DNA from: an uncultured Gammaproteobacteria bacterium
Lineage (GTDB): Bacteria; Pseudomonadota; Gammaproteobacteria; Ga0077536
Direction: 5' to 3'
Length of the DNA stretch: 24,350 bases
Assembly: GCA_903866355.1 (NCBI GenBank)
Contig: CAIPNE010000101.1
Span: 1-24,350, forward strand
Positions 15,797 to 24,140 of the stretch are shown here, one piece after another. How positions within the stretch are numbered: position 1 is the first letter of the stretch; each line of letters opens with the position of its first letter. The position numbers were made by a program, and so were the translations under genes. Below the pieces are notes generated by a model. The model worked only from the letters and a program-made list of their open reading frames with translations. It had not been told where the DNA came from and made no database searches.

Positions 15797-17032
15797 TCAT
15801 GACGCGGGTCCGCACTGGCCAAATCGCCGAGCTGTGATCCGTTGGTACTGCTCTGCAACCCTTGCGCCGATGACTGAATAACTGCGCTCGCGGCGAATGA
15901 ATGCAGGCCCCGCCAACGCACGCCGGCGAGCCACCGCCGGCGCCTCGAGGATCTCGATCAGACCCCCGGCGATTGCCTGCGATGTGGTAGCGCACAAGAG
16001 ACCGGCGCCGCTTTGCGCCAGCACCCAAGCCTGATCAGGGCTGTCGTTGGCCACACAGGGCGTCGCGAGCGCAAGGTATTCGAGCAGCTTGGTTGGCGAG
16101 CTGACGTCAAATATTTCTCCGCGCGGAATGACCGAAACGGCAGCGTCCGCACCGGCCAACAGCGTCCATGCATCGTCTGTCGGCAGCCAGCCGGTCACAT
16201 GGACCACGTCGGCCAAGCCCCGGCATCGAACGTAGGCCGACAACTCATCAAGATGGGCGGGCGCAGGGGCTTCCCCGATCAACAACAGTCGCGCCGCGGG
16301 GAAACGAGCGCGCAGGATCACCATCGCATCCACAAGCAAGTCAAACCGCCGCCTGCGCTCGATCATTCCGAGGTAGGCGATGATCGGCACACCCTCCCAA
16401 CCGGCGAGCCGCCGCGGCACCACCGCATCGGGGTTCAGGCGGTCACAGTCCACGCCCATCGGCACAGGTGTTAGCCGATCGTAGGCAATGCCTCGCCTCG
16501 CCACATGGCGTCGCATCTCATCACTTTGCACGAAGACATGATCGGCCAGGCGCAGCACCACCCGATACAACAGCCAGCGTTCGACCAATCCCCTCGTCAA
16601 CACGGCGCATGCCCGCAGCCGGCCGCGCAACGGCAATTGCCTGGCCAAGTCGGAGCGTGCGCGCTCGATCCGCCCCTCGCTCATCAAGAACGACATCCAG
16701 TAGACGAACGGTCGACGCAGCAGCCAAGCCCAGACCATGACCAGCAGGCCGGTAGGCACCATGTCACGCACCTGCAGCACGTCGCACCCGCTTGCGCTCA
16801 CCGCCAAGGTCCGAAGAGACAGACCAAGATAGGCCAGTTCGCGATGCGCACGACCGATGGTCGGGCCGGGCATCGACACGTCGGCGAACGCCGAGGTGCT
16901 GGTCGCCCCCTCTGCCGGCATGCCCACAAGATGGGTGAGGATCCCGTGCTTGGGCAGTGCGGACCCAAACAGCACGGCAACATCAGCCCGGTGAGTCGAG
17001 ACCGTTTCCGGCACGAAGTACAGCAGCTTCAT
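15797..17032 (-). CDS. GT4-type glycosyltransferase
   Basis: A 411-residue GT-B enzyme. The N-lobe opens MKLLYFVPETVSTHRADVAV. A basic, hydrophobic stretch follows (about residues 90-155), suited to membrane contact. The C-lobe opens PIIAYLGMIERRRRFDLLVD, and FDVSSPTKLLEYLALATPCV carries the donor-site Glu of GT4-like enzymes. It probably adds one sugar to the undecaprenyl-linked repeat unit. I chose ATG 17032 over an upstream in-frame start because it overlaps the previous stop as ATGA, the same coupling seen at other junctions here. No unusual residues were noticed. Confidence 0.9.
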   Translation of the reverse strand: MKLLYFVPETVSTHRADVAVLFGSALPKHGILTHLVGMPAEGATSTSAFADVSMPGPTIGRAHRELAYLGLSLRTLAVSASGCDVLQVRDMVPTGLLVMVWAWLLRRPFVYWMSFLMSEGRIERARSDLARQLPLRGRLRACAVLTRGLVERWLLYRVVLRLADHVFVQSDEMRRHVARRGIAYDRLTPVPMGVDCDRLNPDAVVPRRLAGWEGVPIIAYLGMIERRRRFDLLVDAMVILRARFPAARLLLIGEAPAPAHLDELSAYVRCRGLADVVHVTGWLPTDDAWTLLAGADAAVSVIPRGEIFDVSSPTKLLEYLALATPCVANDSPDQAWVLAQSGAGLLCATTSQAIAGGLIEILEAPAVARRRALAGPAFIRRERSYSVIGARVAEQYQRITARRFGQCGPAS

Positions 17033-18252
17033 CGCTGCACCGCGCAAGGCCGTGATTCCTGATGCGGCAAGAGCGCATAGAGATCATTTATTGCAGCCAA
17101 GAACTCGGGTTCGACGCGCGACCAGAGGTAACGCTGGCCATCCTGCGTCGCGCGGTCTGACATTGCAGGAATCGAGCGGCGCTCTTGGTAGATTCGGTGC
17201 AATGCCTCGGCGAACGCGCCAGCATCGTAGTCGAAGATCCAGCCGTTCTGACCATCGACGATGTAGGCCGTATGGGTTCGAATGCGGCTCGCGAGGATCG
17301 GCAGGCCCGCAACGAGGTATTCGAACAGCTTGGTCGGTGGATTGAACCGCCACCAAGGCCGGTCTTCCCAGATGCAGACGCCACAATCGGCGGCCCGAAG
17401 CAGTTCAGGTATCGCAGCCCCGGTCACTCGGCCGGTGAGCCGCAGATGCTCCGTGATCCCCAGTTCACTGGCACGGCGTCTGCAGTAGTCCAGTTGCCCC
17501 GGCGAAGCGCCGACGATATGCAGGACGCAGCGTGCGCCTTGGCGCAGCGCCAGCGCCAATCCTTCCAACATCACGTCGCGCCCGCGCGCAGCCTCGACGC
17601 TGCCCGCGTAGATCACGTTCACCGGCCGGTCACGCATTTCGTCCGGCGCCCACCGCTGGATGCCGGCAAACCGGTCACTCACACCCATGTAGATCATGCG
17701 CAGTCGCGAGGGCTCCACACCTCGCGCCAGCAGGTCGTCACAGAGCGCTTCGCCAATCGGCATCACGAGATCAGCGCGCCTCGTAGCCGCGAATATCAGA
17801 TCCACGATGCGTTGGTTCAGCCAGCGTGTCAGGGGCATCGATCCGCCGTAGGCGTGCAGAGGATGCTCATTCCAGTACAGCGCAATTGGCCGTCCTGCCA
17901 GCAGGAATCGACACAAGGCGTGTTCCGTCCCCAGCAGCAGCACCGGGCTGGGCGACTCCTGCCGCAGCCTGCGACTCACGCGCAACAGGTACACAAGGAA
18001 TGGCAACTTGCCCGTTCGAGCCTTCGGCTCCACCCAAACTCGCAGGTCGAGATCCTTGAATTCAGCCCTGAATCGGTCGCTTCGCAGCACCAGCGTCACC
18101 TGGTAATGCCGACTGAGGGACTCGATGCGGTAGCGAAAGTCGAGAAAGCCCGGTTGGTCGTCGTAGAACCATGTCACGACGGTGATCGGACGCTTGGTCA
18201 AGCCACTGACCGGCTGTTGCCAAGGCAAAGCGCTATGTGCCTGCTGCGTCAC
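17029..18252 (-). CDS. GT4-type glycosyltransferase (GTG start)
   Basis: A 407-residue GT-B enzyme. The first lobe contains RYRIESLSRHYQVTLVLRSD. The donor lobe begins NVIYAGSVEAARGRDVMLEG and has WWRFNPPTKLFEYLVAGLPI, with the donor-site Glu in the F-E-Y context. It is similar in layout to the next gene but not a close copy. It starts at GTG, overlapping the stop of the small unknown gene as GTGA, so it is likely translationally coupled. Its role is addition of a sugar to the growing lipid-linked repeat at the cytoplasmic membrane. Confidence 0.88.
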   Translation of the reverse strand: MTQQAHSALPWQQPVSGLTKRPITVVTWFYDDQPGFLDFRYRIESLSRHYQVTLVLRSDRFRAEFKDLDLRVWVEPKARTGKLPFLVYLLRVSRRLRQESPSPVLLLGTEHALCRFLLAGRPIALYWNEHPLHAYGGSMPLTRWLNQRIVDLIFAATRRADLVMPIGEALCDDLLARGVEPSRLRMIYMGVSDRFAGIQRWAPDEMRDRPVNVIYAGSVEAARGRDVMLEGLALALRQGARCVLHIVGASPGQLDYCRRRASELGITEHLRLTGRVTGAAIPELLRAADCGVCIWEDRPWWRFNPPTKLFEYLVAGLPILASRIRTHTAYIVDGQNGWIFDYDAGAFAEALHRIYQERRSIPAMSDRATQDGQRYLWSRVEPEFLAAINDLYALLPHQESRPCAVQR

Positions 18253-18587
18253 GTCTCGACCTCTAAGCAGGCGTTGGAGAAGCGATTGCGTATGGAGAAG
18301 TCCAGGACTTCATTGTTCTCGGGGCGGTTACTGTCGCAGATGGCAACTTCTTGGTGCTGGATGCGGGCAACGATGCCGGCAAGGAGCCTGCCAGTCACGA
18401 CATTGCGGTCGCGGAACAGCACCGCCATGAAGTCATGCGCCACCGATTCGATCTGCACCCTTAAACCGCACACGTCCATCGACTGCGACGCGCTGATGCC
18501 GATCACCACGGATCCCTGGCACAAACCGATCAGTCCCGTCCAAGATCCAAGCCAAGGATCGCGCATCGCCATTAACCGCTGATTCAT
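18249..18587 (-). CDS. Unknown 112-residue protein between flippase and glycosyltransferase
   Basis: Not recognised. The predicted protein alternates short beta-strand-like stretches (WTGLIGLCQGSVVIGISAS, MDVCGLRVQIESVAHDFMAV, GRLLAGIVARIQHQEVAICD) with polar turns. It has no signal peptide and no membrane helix. The early LGSWTG and the all-beta pattern faintly recall a calycin-like small barrel, but that is a guess. The start is ATG 18587, two bases after the flippase stop, with AAGGG upstream. The stop overlaps the GTG of the next glycosyltransferase (GTGA). This tight packing is the best evidence that it is a real gene; the frame continues upstream inside the flippase gene, but that part is a shadow. 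A role in regulating or stabilising the assembly complex is possible but unsupported. Confidence 0.65.
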   Translation of the reverse strand: MNQRLMAMRDPWLGSWTGLIGLCQGSVVIGISASQSMDVCGLRVQIESVAHDFMAVLFRDRNVVTGRLLAGIVARIQHQEVAICDSNRPENNEVLDFSIRNRFSNACLEVET

Positions 18588-18589
18588 TT

Positions 18590-20074
18590 TCAGCCCTTGT
18601 GTGCGCGCAAGAACTGGCTCAAGCGAACGATTTCGTCGCGGGTCACGACATGCAGCAATGCCGAGCCGAGGCCGTAGATCAGCAGGAAGAGGCAGACGGC
18701 AATCATCGCCCCCAAGTTGCCCGGCATGGTCGACTTGATCATCCACCCGACGGCCAGCGCCATGCTTGCTACCGACAGGCAAGCAGCATCTCGACGAAGA
18801 TCCCAGAGGCCGGCCACCACGGGATCATCACGCCAGCGCAACACGGCCCAGACCAGAACGGACGGCGTCAGCGACACGAATGCCACCCCATAGGCACCGA
18901 ACCACTTGGCTGACAGCCAGAGCAGCGGCAGCAGTACCAAAGTGACTAGCGCGTAACTGACGGTCAGCGCGCGCATTCGACCCAGCATGTTGGCGCCTAT
19001 CCACAACACGCCATTGACGCTACGCACTGCGAGCGCGAGAGCGATCAACGCCGCAAGCGGACCTGCATTCTGATACTTGCCAGCAGTGATCATGCTGACA
19101 ATCTCGCTGCCACCAACGGCGGAAGATGCGGCCACGGCAATAAGAGTCACGAAGTTCAGTCTGCGAAGTAACTCCAGATCGCGGACCAGCGACGCCGCGT
19201 TGCGATCCAGCGCGTAACGGCGGACAAGCAATGGCTCGAACGCGCTGCGCAATAGCTCGATCGGCAGGTAGAGACGAAGTCTATCCGCCACGGTCTGCAG
19301 CAAACCGAACAGCGCCACCTCCGGCGTGGCCGCCAGCTTGCCGACGACGATGCGGGCCGTGGATCCCTGCCACGGAATGCTGAGAAGGTAAGAAAGGTAG
19401 TTCATGCCGGCCAGCGGCACTGTCTTCATCAATACAGGCAGGGGCTCGACATCATCAAGGCTGCGGGGTGCCGGCCTCTCGCGCAATGCGGGCCGAATTG
19501 CAAGCAGACCAGAGAGTACTGATTGCATCAGATCAACCGCCAAGACGATCATCAGTACATCAAGAACATCGAGCACATCGACTTCCCAATGAATGAAAAA
19601 CAGCATGGCAAGTTTGATCACGAGCATGCTCAATACGAGACGCGCCTGGGTCTCGAATCGCATCAGAGAATCTGCCGTGGTCGCGGTCACGTCGCTGATG
19701 GCTAGAGAAATCGACAACATCCCTCCAGCCAGGCAGGCGTGGTACAGAGATAGCGTCCCGCTCGGTTGTATGACCCACCACATTGCACCCACTGCGCAGA
19801 CTGAGGCGACCACTAGGCGTGGCAGCAATGCAAACCACACCAGCCTGAGCACATAAGCCGAGTCGCCCCGAAGGTGCGCACTCGGAACGTAACGATAGAT
19901 AACGCGGTCGAAGCCGAGGTTACCGGCAATAGACGCCACAGAAACCACTGAAGTTAGCACCGAATAGGCAGCGAAATCAGCGACAGGCATCCACCTCGCA
20001 AGCAACACAATCCACGCCAGCCCGGCAAGACCAGACAGTACACGCGCTGCAGCAAAGCGTTTGATCGCCGCCAT
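18590..20074 (-). CDS. Wzx-like polysaccharide flippase (MOP superfamily)
   Basis: A 494-residue integral membrane protein with about a dozen or more hydrophobic helices across its length. The opening RVLSGLAGLAWIVLLARWMP and AAYSVLTSVVSVASIAGNLG is typical of O-antigen/EPS flippases of the MOP superfamily, where the first helix pair contains RxxSxx and a Gly-rich turn. It should move the lipid-linked repeat unit to the periplasmic face for polymerisation. The ATG directly abuts the stop of the polymerase gene (TGAATG). The central loop after the sixth helix carries the usual basic residues. There is no truncation. Confidence 0.88.
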   Translation of the reverse strand: MAAIKRFAAARVLSGLAGLAWIVLLARWMPVADFAAYSVLTSVVSVASIAGNLGFDRVIYRYVPSAHLRGDSAYVLRLVWFALLPRLVVASVCAVGAMWWVIQPSGTLSLYHACLAGGMLSISLAISDVTATTADSLMRFETQARLVLSMLVIKLAMLFFIHWEVDVLDVLDVLMIVLAVDLMQSVLSGLLAIRPALRERPAPRSLDDVEPLPVLMKTVPLAGMNYLSYLLSIPWQGSTARIVVGKLAATPEVALFGLLQTVADRLRLYLPIELLRSAFEPLLVRRYALDRNAASLVRDLELLRRLNFVTLIAVAASSAVGGSEIVSMITAGKYQNAGPLAALIALALAVRSVNGVLWIGANMLGRMRALTVSYALVTLVLLPLLWLSAKWFGAYGVAFVSLTPSVLVWAVLRWRDDPVVAGLWDLRRDAACLSVASMALAVGWMIKSTMPGNLGAMIAVCLFLLIYGLGSALLHVVTRDEIVRLSQFLRAHKG

Positions 20075-21589
20075 TCACGCTCTTACGGTAGAGCGCGGTT
20101 GCGTCGACGGGCCCCGCAGCAGAATGCGCCACCGCAAGGCATAGCCAAGAGCCAATGCAAGCAAGGTCTGGACGACTGGCTCATCGACCAAGCTTCGGTT
20201 GTAAATCAGCAGGCTCGCGAACATCAGCATCAAGATGGCCAGCGCGTCAAGACGCGCACCCTCTATTGAGGGCAAGTCGCGGTGCTTCGCGAGGCGCCGC
20301 AGAAGCACAAACGTGCTGCCAATGACACCACAGAAAGCAAGGAATCCGATTGCGCCCACATCCCAAAGCATCGTCGCCATGCCCGTTGTTGTGACATCCA
20401 ATGGCGCGAAGCGCTTCGCTACGCTACCCAGCCCGCCCGTAGCCGAGATCCTCGACGCACCTGCACCGTAGCCGACAAGACGGTGGGGGATGTCAGCGCG
20501 AGCGTCAGAGGTCCACAACACAATGGATGCTGCCCTGCCGATTTCACCGGTTCGATAATCTATATTGCGCGGGTCGTAGACATAGTTCAACAACTCGCCA
20601 AGGGTTCTGTATTGACTATTTCCCGTATTCCCTTCCCAATATAACGTATTATATATCATTGTCATTCCGCCGATGACCATACCTCCGACCAAGAGGCCGA
20701 TCGCAAGCCTCCTGAGGCTGGACAGTAGCTGATGTCGCAATACGTACACGAACACCATCGGGAGCCAGATGAAAGCAGCCTTCACCTCACCGGACATGAT
20801 GACCGTAAGCCCTACCACCCAGACACCAATCACCCAAGCGAGTCGAGTGCGGCCCCGGGCCCAAGAGGCCAAAAAGTAAGCCATCACCATCAGCGCGAAT
20901 ATTACAAGTGTGCTGCCATAGCCACCACCATTCTTGATCCCGCCAAACGTTCCCACCAATGAGTCTGCCCCACTCGCCCCAGTCAGATCTTGCCGCCGGG
21001 CAACGACGAAGATTCGCTGGTACAGGACAAACGGAAGTTGGAGAAAAAAAACAATGATCATCAGTCGCCACACTGCGTCACGAAAAGCTTGGTCGCGCGC
21101 GCCTTGGTAAATGAGAAGCGCGACGAGCCATAGCGGCAGCGCGTTCTTCAAGCCCACGACAAGTTGCCCTATCCCCGGAAAATTTAGCGCTGACGAAAAA
21201 GCCAGGCAAAGAAAATATAGCGCAAGACAAAGTATCGGCCAGTTAGCATATAAATTTGAATCTCTCGTTGTCGGCTGCGCCGCAAACGAAGACGACATAG
21301 CCTTCAGGCTGAACAATGTGCAGAGCAAGTAGGGCAGCCAGGCCGCCTGTGAGATGCCAGCGAAGTAAGTCAGCAATCCCTGAACGACGAAGGTAATGAA
21401 AAACAAGAAAAGCACGAGCGTTGTGAGTGGAAGCGTTAGCAGCAAGATTCCCGCCAGCACCCCTGCTACCAGCAACTCAAGAATCGGGATTCCGCTCGCA
21501 GCTATCAGCCCTACCACTACTGCAAGCAGCGCAGCGGCGCTACCGACGGCTATCACCCTGCTAGGCCCGGGAAGCGACAGGGTGTTCAT
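20075..21589 (-). CDS. Wzy-like EPS polymerase / O-antigen ligase-type membrane protein
   Basis: A 504-residue multi-pass membrane protein, roughly 11-12 helices, with a large periplasmic loop in the second half (about residues 310-400, TLYWEGNTGNSQYRTLGELL and GAGASRISATGG). That layout fits the O-antigen polymerase/ligase superfamily used in Wzy-dependent EPS assembly. Such proteins diverge strongly in sequence, so the call depends on topology and on position between epsI and the flippase gene. It would join repeat units in the periplasm. Its ATG overlaps the epsI stop as ATGA. Specific catalytic Arg residues in the loop cannot be assigned with certainty. Confidence 0.8.
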   Translation of the reverse strand: MNTLSLPGPSRVIAVGSAAALLAVVVGLIAASGIPILELLVAGVLAGILLLTLPLTTLVLFLFFITFVVQGLLTYFAGISQAAWLPYLLCTLFSLKAMSSSFAAQPTTRDSNLYANWPILCLALYFLCLAFSSALNFPGIGQLVVGLKNALPLWLVALLIYQGARDQAFRDAVWRLMIIVFFLQLPFVLYQRIFVVARRQDLTGASGADSLVGTFGGIKNGGGYGSTLVIFALMVMAYFLASWARGRTRLAWVIGVWVVGLTVIMSGEVKAAFIWLPMVFVYVLRHQLLSSLRRLAIGLLVGGMVIGGMTMIYNTLYWEGNTGNSQYRTLGELLNYVYDPRNIDYRTGEIGRAASIVLWTSDARADIPHRLVGYGAGASRISATGGLGSVAKRFAPLDVTTTGMATMLWDVGAIGFLAFCGVIGSTFVLLRRLAKHRDLPSIEGARLDALAILMLMFASLLIYNRSLVDEPVVQTLLALALGYALRWRILLRGPSTQPRSTVRA

Positions 21590-22299
21590 GTGCCGAGGAG
21601 GCCCTGTGCTATCGGTGCGGGCACTGCCGCGATGAGGTCACGCACGAACGCGTCCTGCAATGCAAAGCCGCTGCTAGGGACCGCGTCGAACGAAGAGACT
21701 CGAAATAGCAGGCCATCCGGGATAAACCCTTTAATGCCGAATTCAAGCTGTGCGAACTTTGCCTGCAACTGGTCGATTGCATGCATGCCACCGACCACCA
21801 TCCAATAGGTTACCGGCTCCTGTCGCATGCTCATTGAGGTATCAAGACGCATAACAGCCATGGTCCGGTCGCCCACCTCGACCTGCGCAGCACCAAGCAG
21901 GCGAACCGCAAAGCCTTGACCGGCGTAGCAGCCCTCGGGACGATGCAAACGCATGGTGTCATTCTGCCGTCGACCATATGCAAGAGATAGCATCACTCGC
22001 TGACCGCGAGAGTTTACATAGGTCCGAGCCAAGGTCTCACTGTAAATTCTATTGACCGCAGCCAATGTTGATGGGTCAGGATTTATTGGAACTATTAATT
22101 TATCTAACTGCCATTCGCCAAAGCGAATTGGAATCAATTGTTCCAGTTTTTTTCCCTGGAACATGGAGATTTCAGTCGTAGGGCGCGTCCAGTACGCGAT
22201 TGCGGCCGCCATGATGCAAACAGCTAGCAAGGCCCACGCTCGCAGCATGAATGCAGATACTGACGTTGACTGGCGAGGCGACAGCATCTGCATCGTCAT
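21586..22299 (-). CDS. epsI: Exosortase-associated protein EpsI
   Basis: A 237-residue protein with one N-terminal membrane helix (about 19-38) and a periplasmic domain of the EpsI family. The diagnostic stretch is MLSLAYGRRQNDTMRLHRPE (103-122) followed by GCYAGQGF; the His-119 and Cys-124 surroundings are the conserved centre of the family. EpsI occurs as a partner of exosortases, either as a separate gene or fused to the exosortase C-terminus. Its biochemical role is not established, although it was first named in methanolan EPS gene clusters. Start and stop overlap xrtB and the polymerase gene by 4 bases each (ATGA), so the three are translated as a unit. Confidence 0.93.
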   Translation of the reverse strand: MTMQMLSPRQSTSVSAFMLRAWALLAVCIMAAAIAYWTRPTTEISMFQGKKLEQLIPIRFGEWQLDKLIVPINPDPSTLAAVNRIYSETLARTYVNSRGQRVMLSLAYGRRQNDTMRLHRPEGCYAGQGFAVRLLGAAQVEVGDRTMAVMRLDTSMSMRQEPVTYWMVVGGMHAIDQLQAKFAQLEFGIKGFIPDGLLFRVSSFDAVPSSGFALQDAFVRDLIAAVPAPIAQGLLGT

Positions 22300-23177
22300 C
22301 GTTGAAAATTCCTCATACTTAAGCGAAGCAAGCCATCTGCTGATATTATAAAAAATAATGCCGAAATAAACAAAACCATTCCAGCAAAGCCGTGAATAAA
22401 GCTTTGCCCCGCCTCATCGCCGAAGTGATAGGTAACCAATGTGAGTACCATTACTCGGATAATATTAGCTGCAAAACCAATTGGCACGATCAGCACTGCC
22501 AACGTCACATTGCGCAGCCACGAACTGCTTTTCATGATATTCAGATACAGCAGTCCGAGCGCTTCCAGCGTGAACAGCGTATGGAGGCCTGCACATGCAT
22601 CGGCTACCAAAAGTTGGTAGGGCCCAATAAATAGGACCACACCTGCACGCCCTATGGGGTAACCCGCGCCATGAAGAACTTGCGCGGCAACATACGACAC
22701 TGCCATTTTCATTGGTTGCGTGAGTGTGTCGACGATTGCGCCCGGCAGTGGCACCATGAAAAGCATGAAGAACAGCGGGAACCAAATCGCCTTCAATAGT
22801 GGGATACCTCGCGACAGCAACACAATCCCAACCAACATAATAACCGACGATCCAACCTCAAAAGCCAGGATATCCTGAGCCCGCCCCAATGCATAGAGCA
22901 TTGCCGCGAATAAAATCAGCGGCCAAGCCAGCGCTGGCCTTGCGGTGGCGCCCTCAGAATTGTTGAATTTTCCCCAACTTCGCCATATCAGCCATACTGA
23001 GACAGCAAGAATTACTGGACCGTGTCCCTGCTCATCGCTTGCCCAAACACTAGATGCCAAATCGTATATCGTTGGCAGGTACAAGATTGATAAGCTAAAG
23101 GCAATCAAGAGCCAAGGCATATTTCTTACAAATGGTAATCGACCTTGGAACGTCATACTCGCGGTGATGCTGGACAT
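22296..23177 (-). CDS. xrtB: Exosortase B (XrtB/EpsH family)
   Basis: A 293-residue polytopic membrane protein with about 8 helices. The catalytic residues of the exosortase/archaeosortase family are all in place: Cys-195 in VADACAGLHTLF, Arg-241 in NIIRVMVLT and His-262 in SFIHGFAGMVLF. The conserved SDEQGHGP segment near residue 48 is also present. Exosortases are transpeptidase-like enzymes that process PEP-CTERM proteins. XrtB is the subtype found inside EPS loci beside epsI and epsG. No PEP-CTERM gene is in the window, so the substrate must lie elsewhere. Start ATG 23177 lies 51 bases after epsG, with only a weak ribosome binding site (GATGAATCC). The DNA of this gene and epsI is less GC-rich than the glycosyltransferase genes. 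Confidence 0.95.
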   Translation of the reverse strand: MSSITASMTFQGRLPFVRNMPWLLIAFSLSILYLPTIYDLASSVWASDEQGHGPVILAVSVWLIWRSWGKFNNSEGATARPALAWPLILFAAMLYALGRAQDILAFEVGSSVIMLVGIVLLSRGIPLLKAIWFPLFFMLFMVPLPGAIVDTLTQPMKMAVSYVAAQVLHGAGYPIGRAGVVLFIGPYQLLVADACAGLHTLFTLEALGLLYLNIMKSSSWLRNVTLAVLIVPIGFAANIIRVMVLTLVTYHFGDEAGQSFIHGFAGMVLFISALFFIISADGLLRLSMRNFQR

Positions 23178-23228
23178 TTACGGATTCATCTTTCCACACT
23201 GCGCCCTGCCAATTGGCAGGTGGACGTG

Positions 23229-24137
23229 TTAGAACTCATTGAAAACAACGCCGGAAATCTTGGCCGGTGTTTCAGAAATGTTTGCCACAAGGTCGTTCAG
23301 ACTGCATACCAAGCTCTTGCCTCGCCTAGCCACCACCAGTGCAGCGCCGCAACGCGCGGCAATCACCGAGCAGTCGCTGCCGTACATCGCGGCTGGCGTG
23401 TCCACGACCACATGGTCGAACTTGGACAGCAACTCGCGAATCAGCAAGCCGAACGCTGGGCGCTCAACCAATTCAAGCGGGTTGGGCGGCTTGATACCCA
23501 CCGGCAGCACAAACAAGCTGGGCACGCCGGCCACTTGCTGGATCACCTTGGATTCGGCCCGACCACTGAGGATGCCTGACAGGCCCGCGCTGTTCGGGAT
23601 GCCAAACACCTCGTGCTGACGCGGGCCCCGCAGGTCTGCATCCACCAACAGCGTGCGCCCGCCAAGCTGCGCCAATGTCACGGCCAGATTGGCCGCGAAG
23701 AAGGTCTTGCCGTCACCGCTGTCCGGGCTGACGACGGCGATTGCGCGGCGCTGCTGGCCCTCGTTGAACAAGCGCATGATGATCTGGCTGCGGATGGCGC
23801 GAAAGCTCTCGGCTTGCACGCCAAACGGCTTGTTCAGCGTCACCAGCTCCGGGTTGGCTTGGCGCTGGCTCTGGGCCGCATAGGGGTAGTGAAACTGCTG
23901 CGACAGCGCGTACATCACGTCGTCGATGCTGGCGTAGCCCAGCGAGATCGCCGCCTCACCGAACCGGATACCCTTCTCGCGCTGGTGCTTGAGGATCTTC
24001 TCGACTTGTTCGGCGCCGAGGTTGCGTGTCTCAGAGATGATCGACCCGATAGATCGGCCGGCAACCTCGTTGGATTCGTCTGGCATCTCGGCAGTGGCAG
24101 TGTCTGAATGACCTTGAGAATCTCTGAACTTCGCCAT
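23229..24137 (-). CDS. epsG: Chain-length-determinant tyrosine-kinase-like ATPase EpsG
   Basis: A 302-residue cytoplasmic P-loop ATPase. Residues 30-90 form a small helical domain (FGEAAISLGYASIDDVMYAL) like the N-terminal region of GspE/PilB proteins, typical for the EpsG type. The BY-kinase core then has VVSPDSGDGKTFFAANLA (Walker A, Lys-144), LLVDADLRGPRQH (Walker A') and VVVDTPA (Walker B region). The protein ends at FNEF without the Tyr cluster that classic bacterial tyrosine kinases autophosphorylate, so its kinase role is uncertain and it may act as the ATPase switch of the chain-length complex. It is 3 bases behind epsF and should work with it to control EPS chain length. Confidence 0.93.
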   Translation of the reverse strand: MAKFRDSQGHSDTATAEMPDESNEVAGRSIGSIISETRNLGAEQVEKILKHQREKGIRFGEAAISLGYASIDDVMYALSQQFHYPYAAQSQRQANPELVTLNKPFGVQAESFRAIRSQIIMRLFNEGQQRRAIAVVSPDSGDGKTFFAANLAVTLAQLGGRTLLVDADLRGPRQHEVFGIPNSAGLSGILSGRAESKVIQQVAGVPSLFVLPVGIKPPNPLELVERPAFGLLIRELLSKFDHVVVDTPAAMYGSDCSVIAARCGAALVVARRGKSLVCSLNDLVANISETPAKISGVVFNEF

Positions 24138-24140
24138 ATC

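Noticed and set aside
14666..15802. Plus-strand ORF of 378 codons opposite the propeller gene
   Set aside because: Antisense shadow: low-complexity basic translation, no motifs, and the opposite strand has a clear WADPF-type propeller protein.
17185..18582. Long plus-strand ORF (465 codons) opposite the glycosyltransferase genes
   Set aside because: It is antisense to two genes with clear motifs, its translation is rich in Arg, Gln, His and Pro without any family pattern, and long antisense frames are common in GC-rich DNA.
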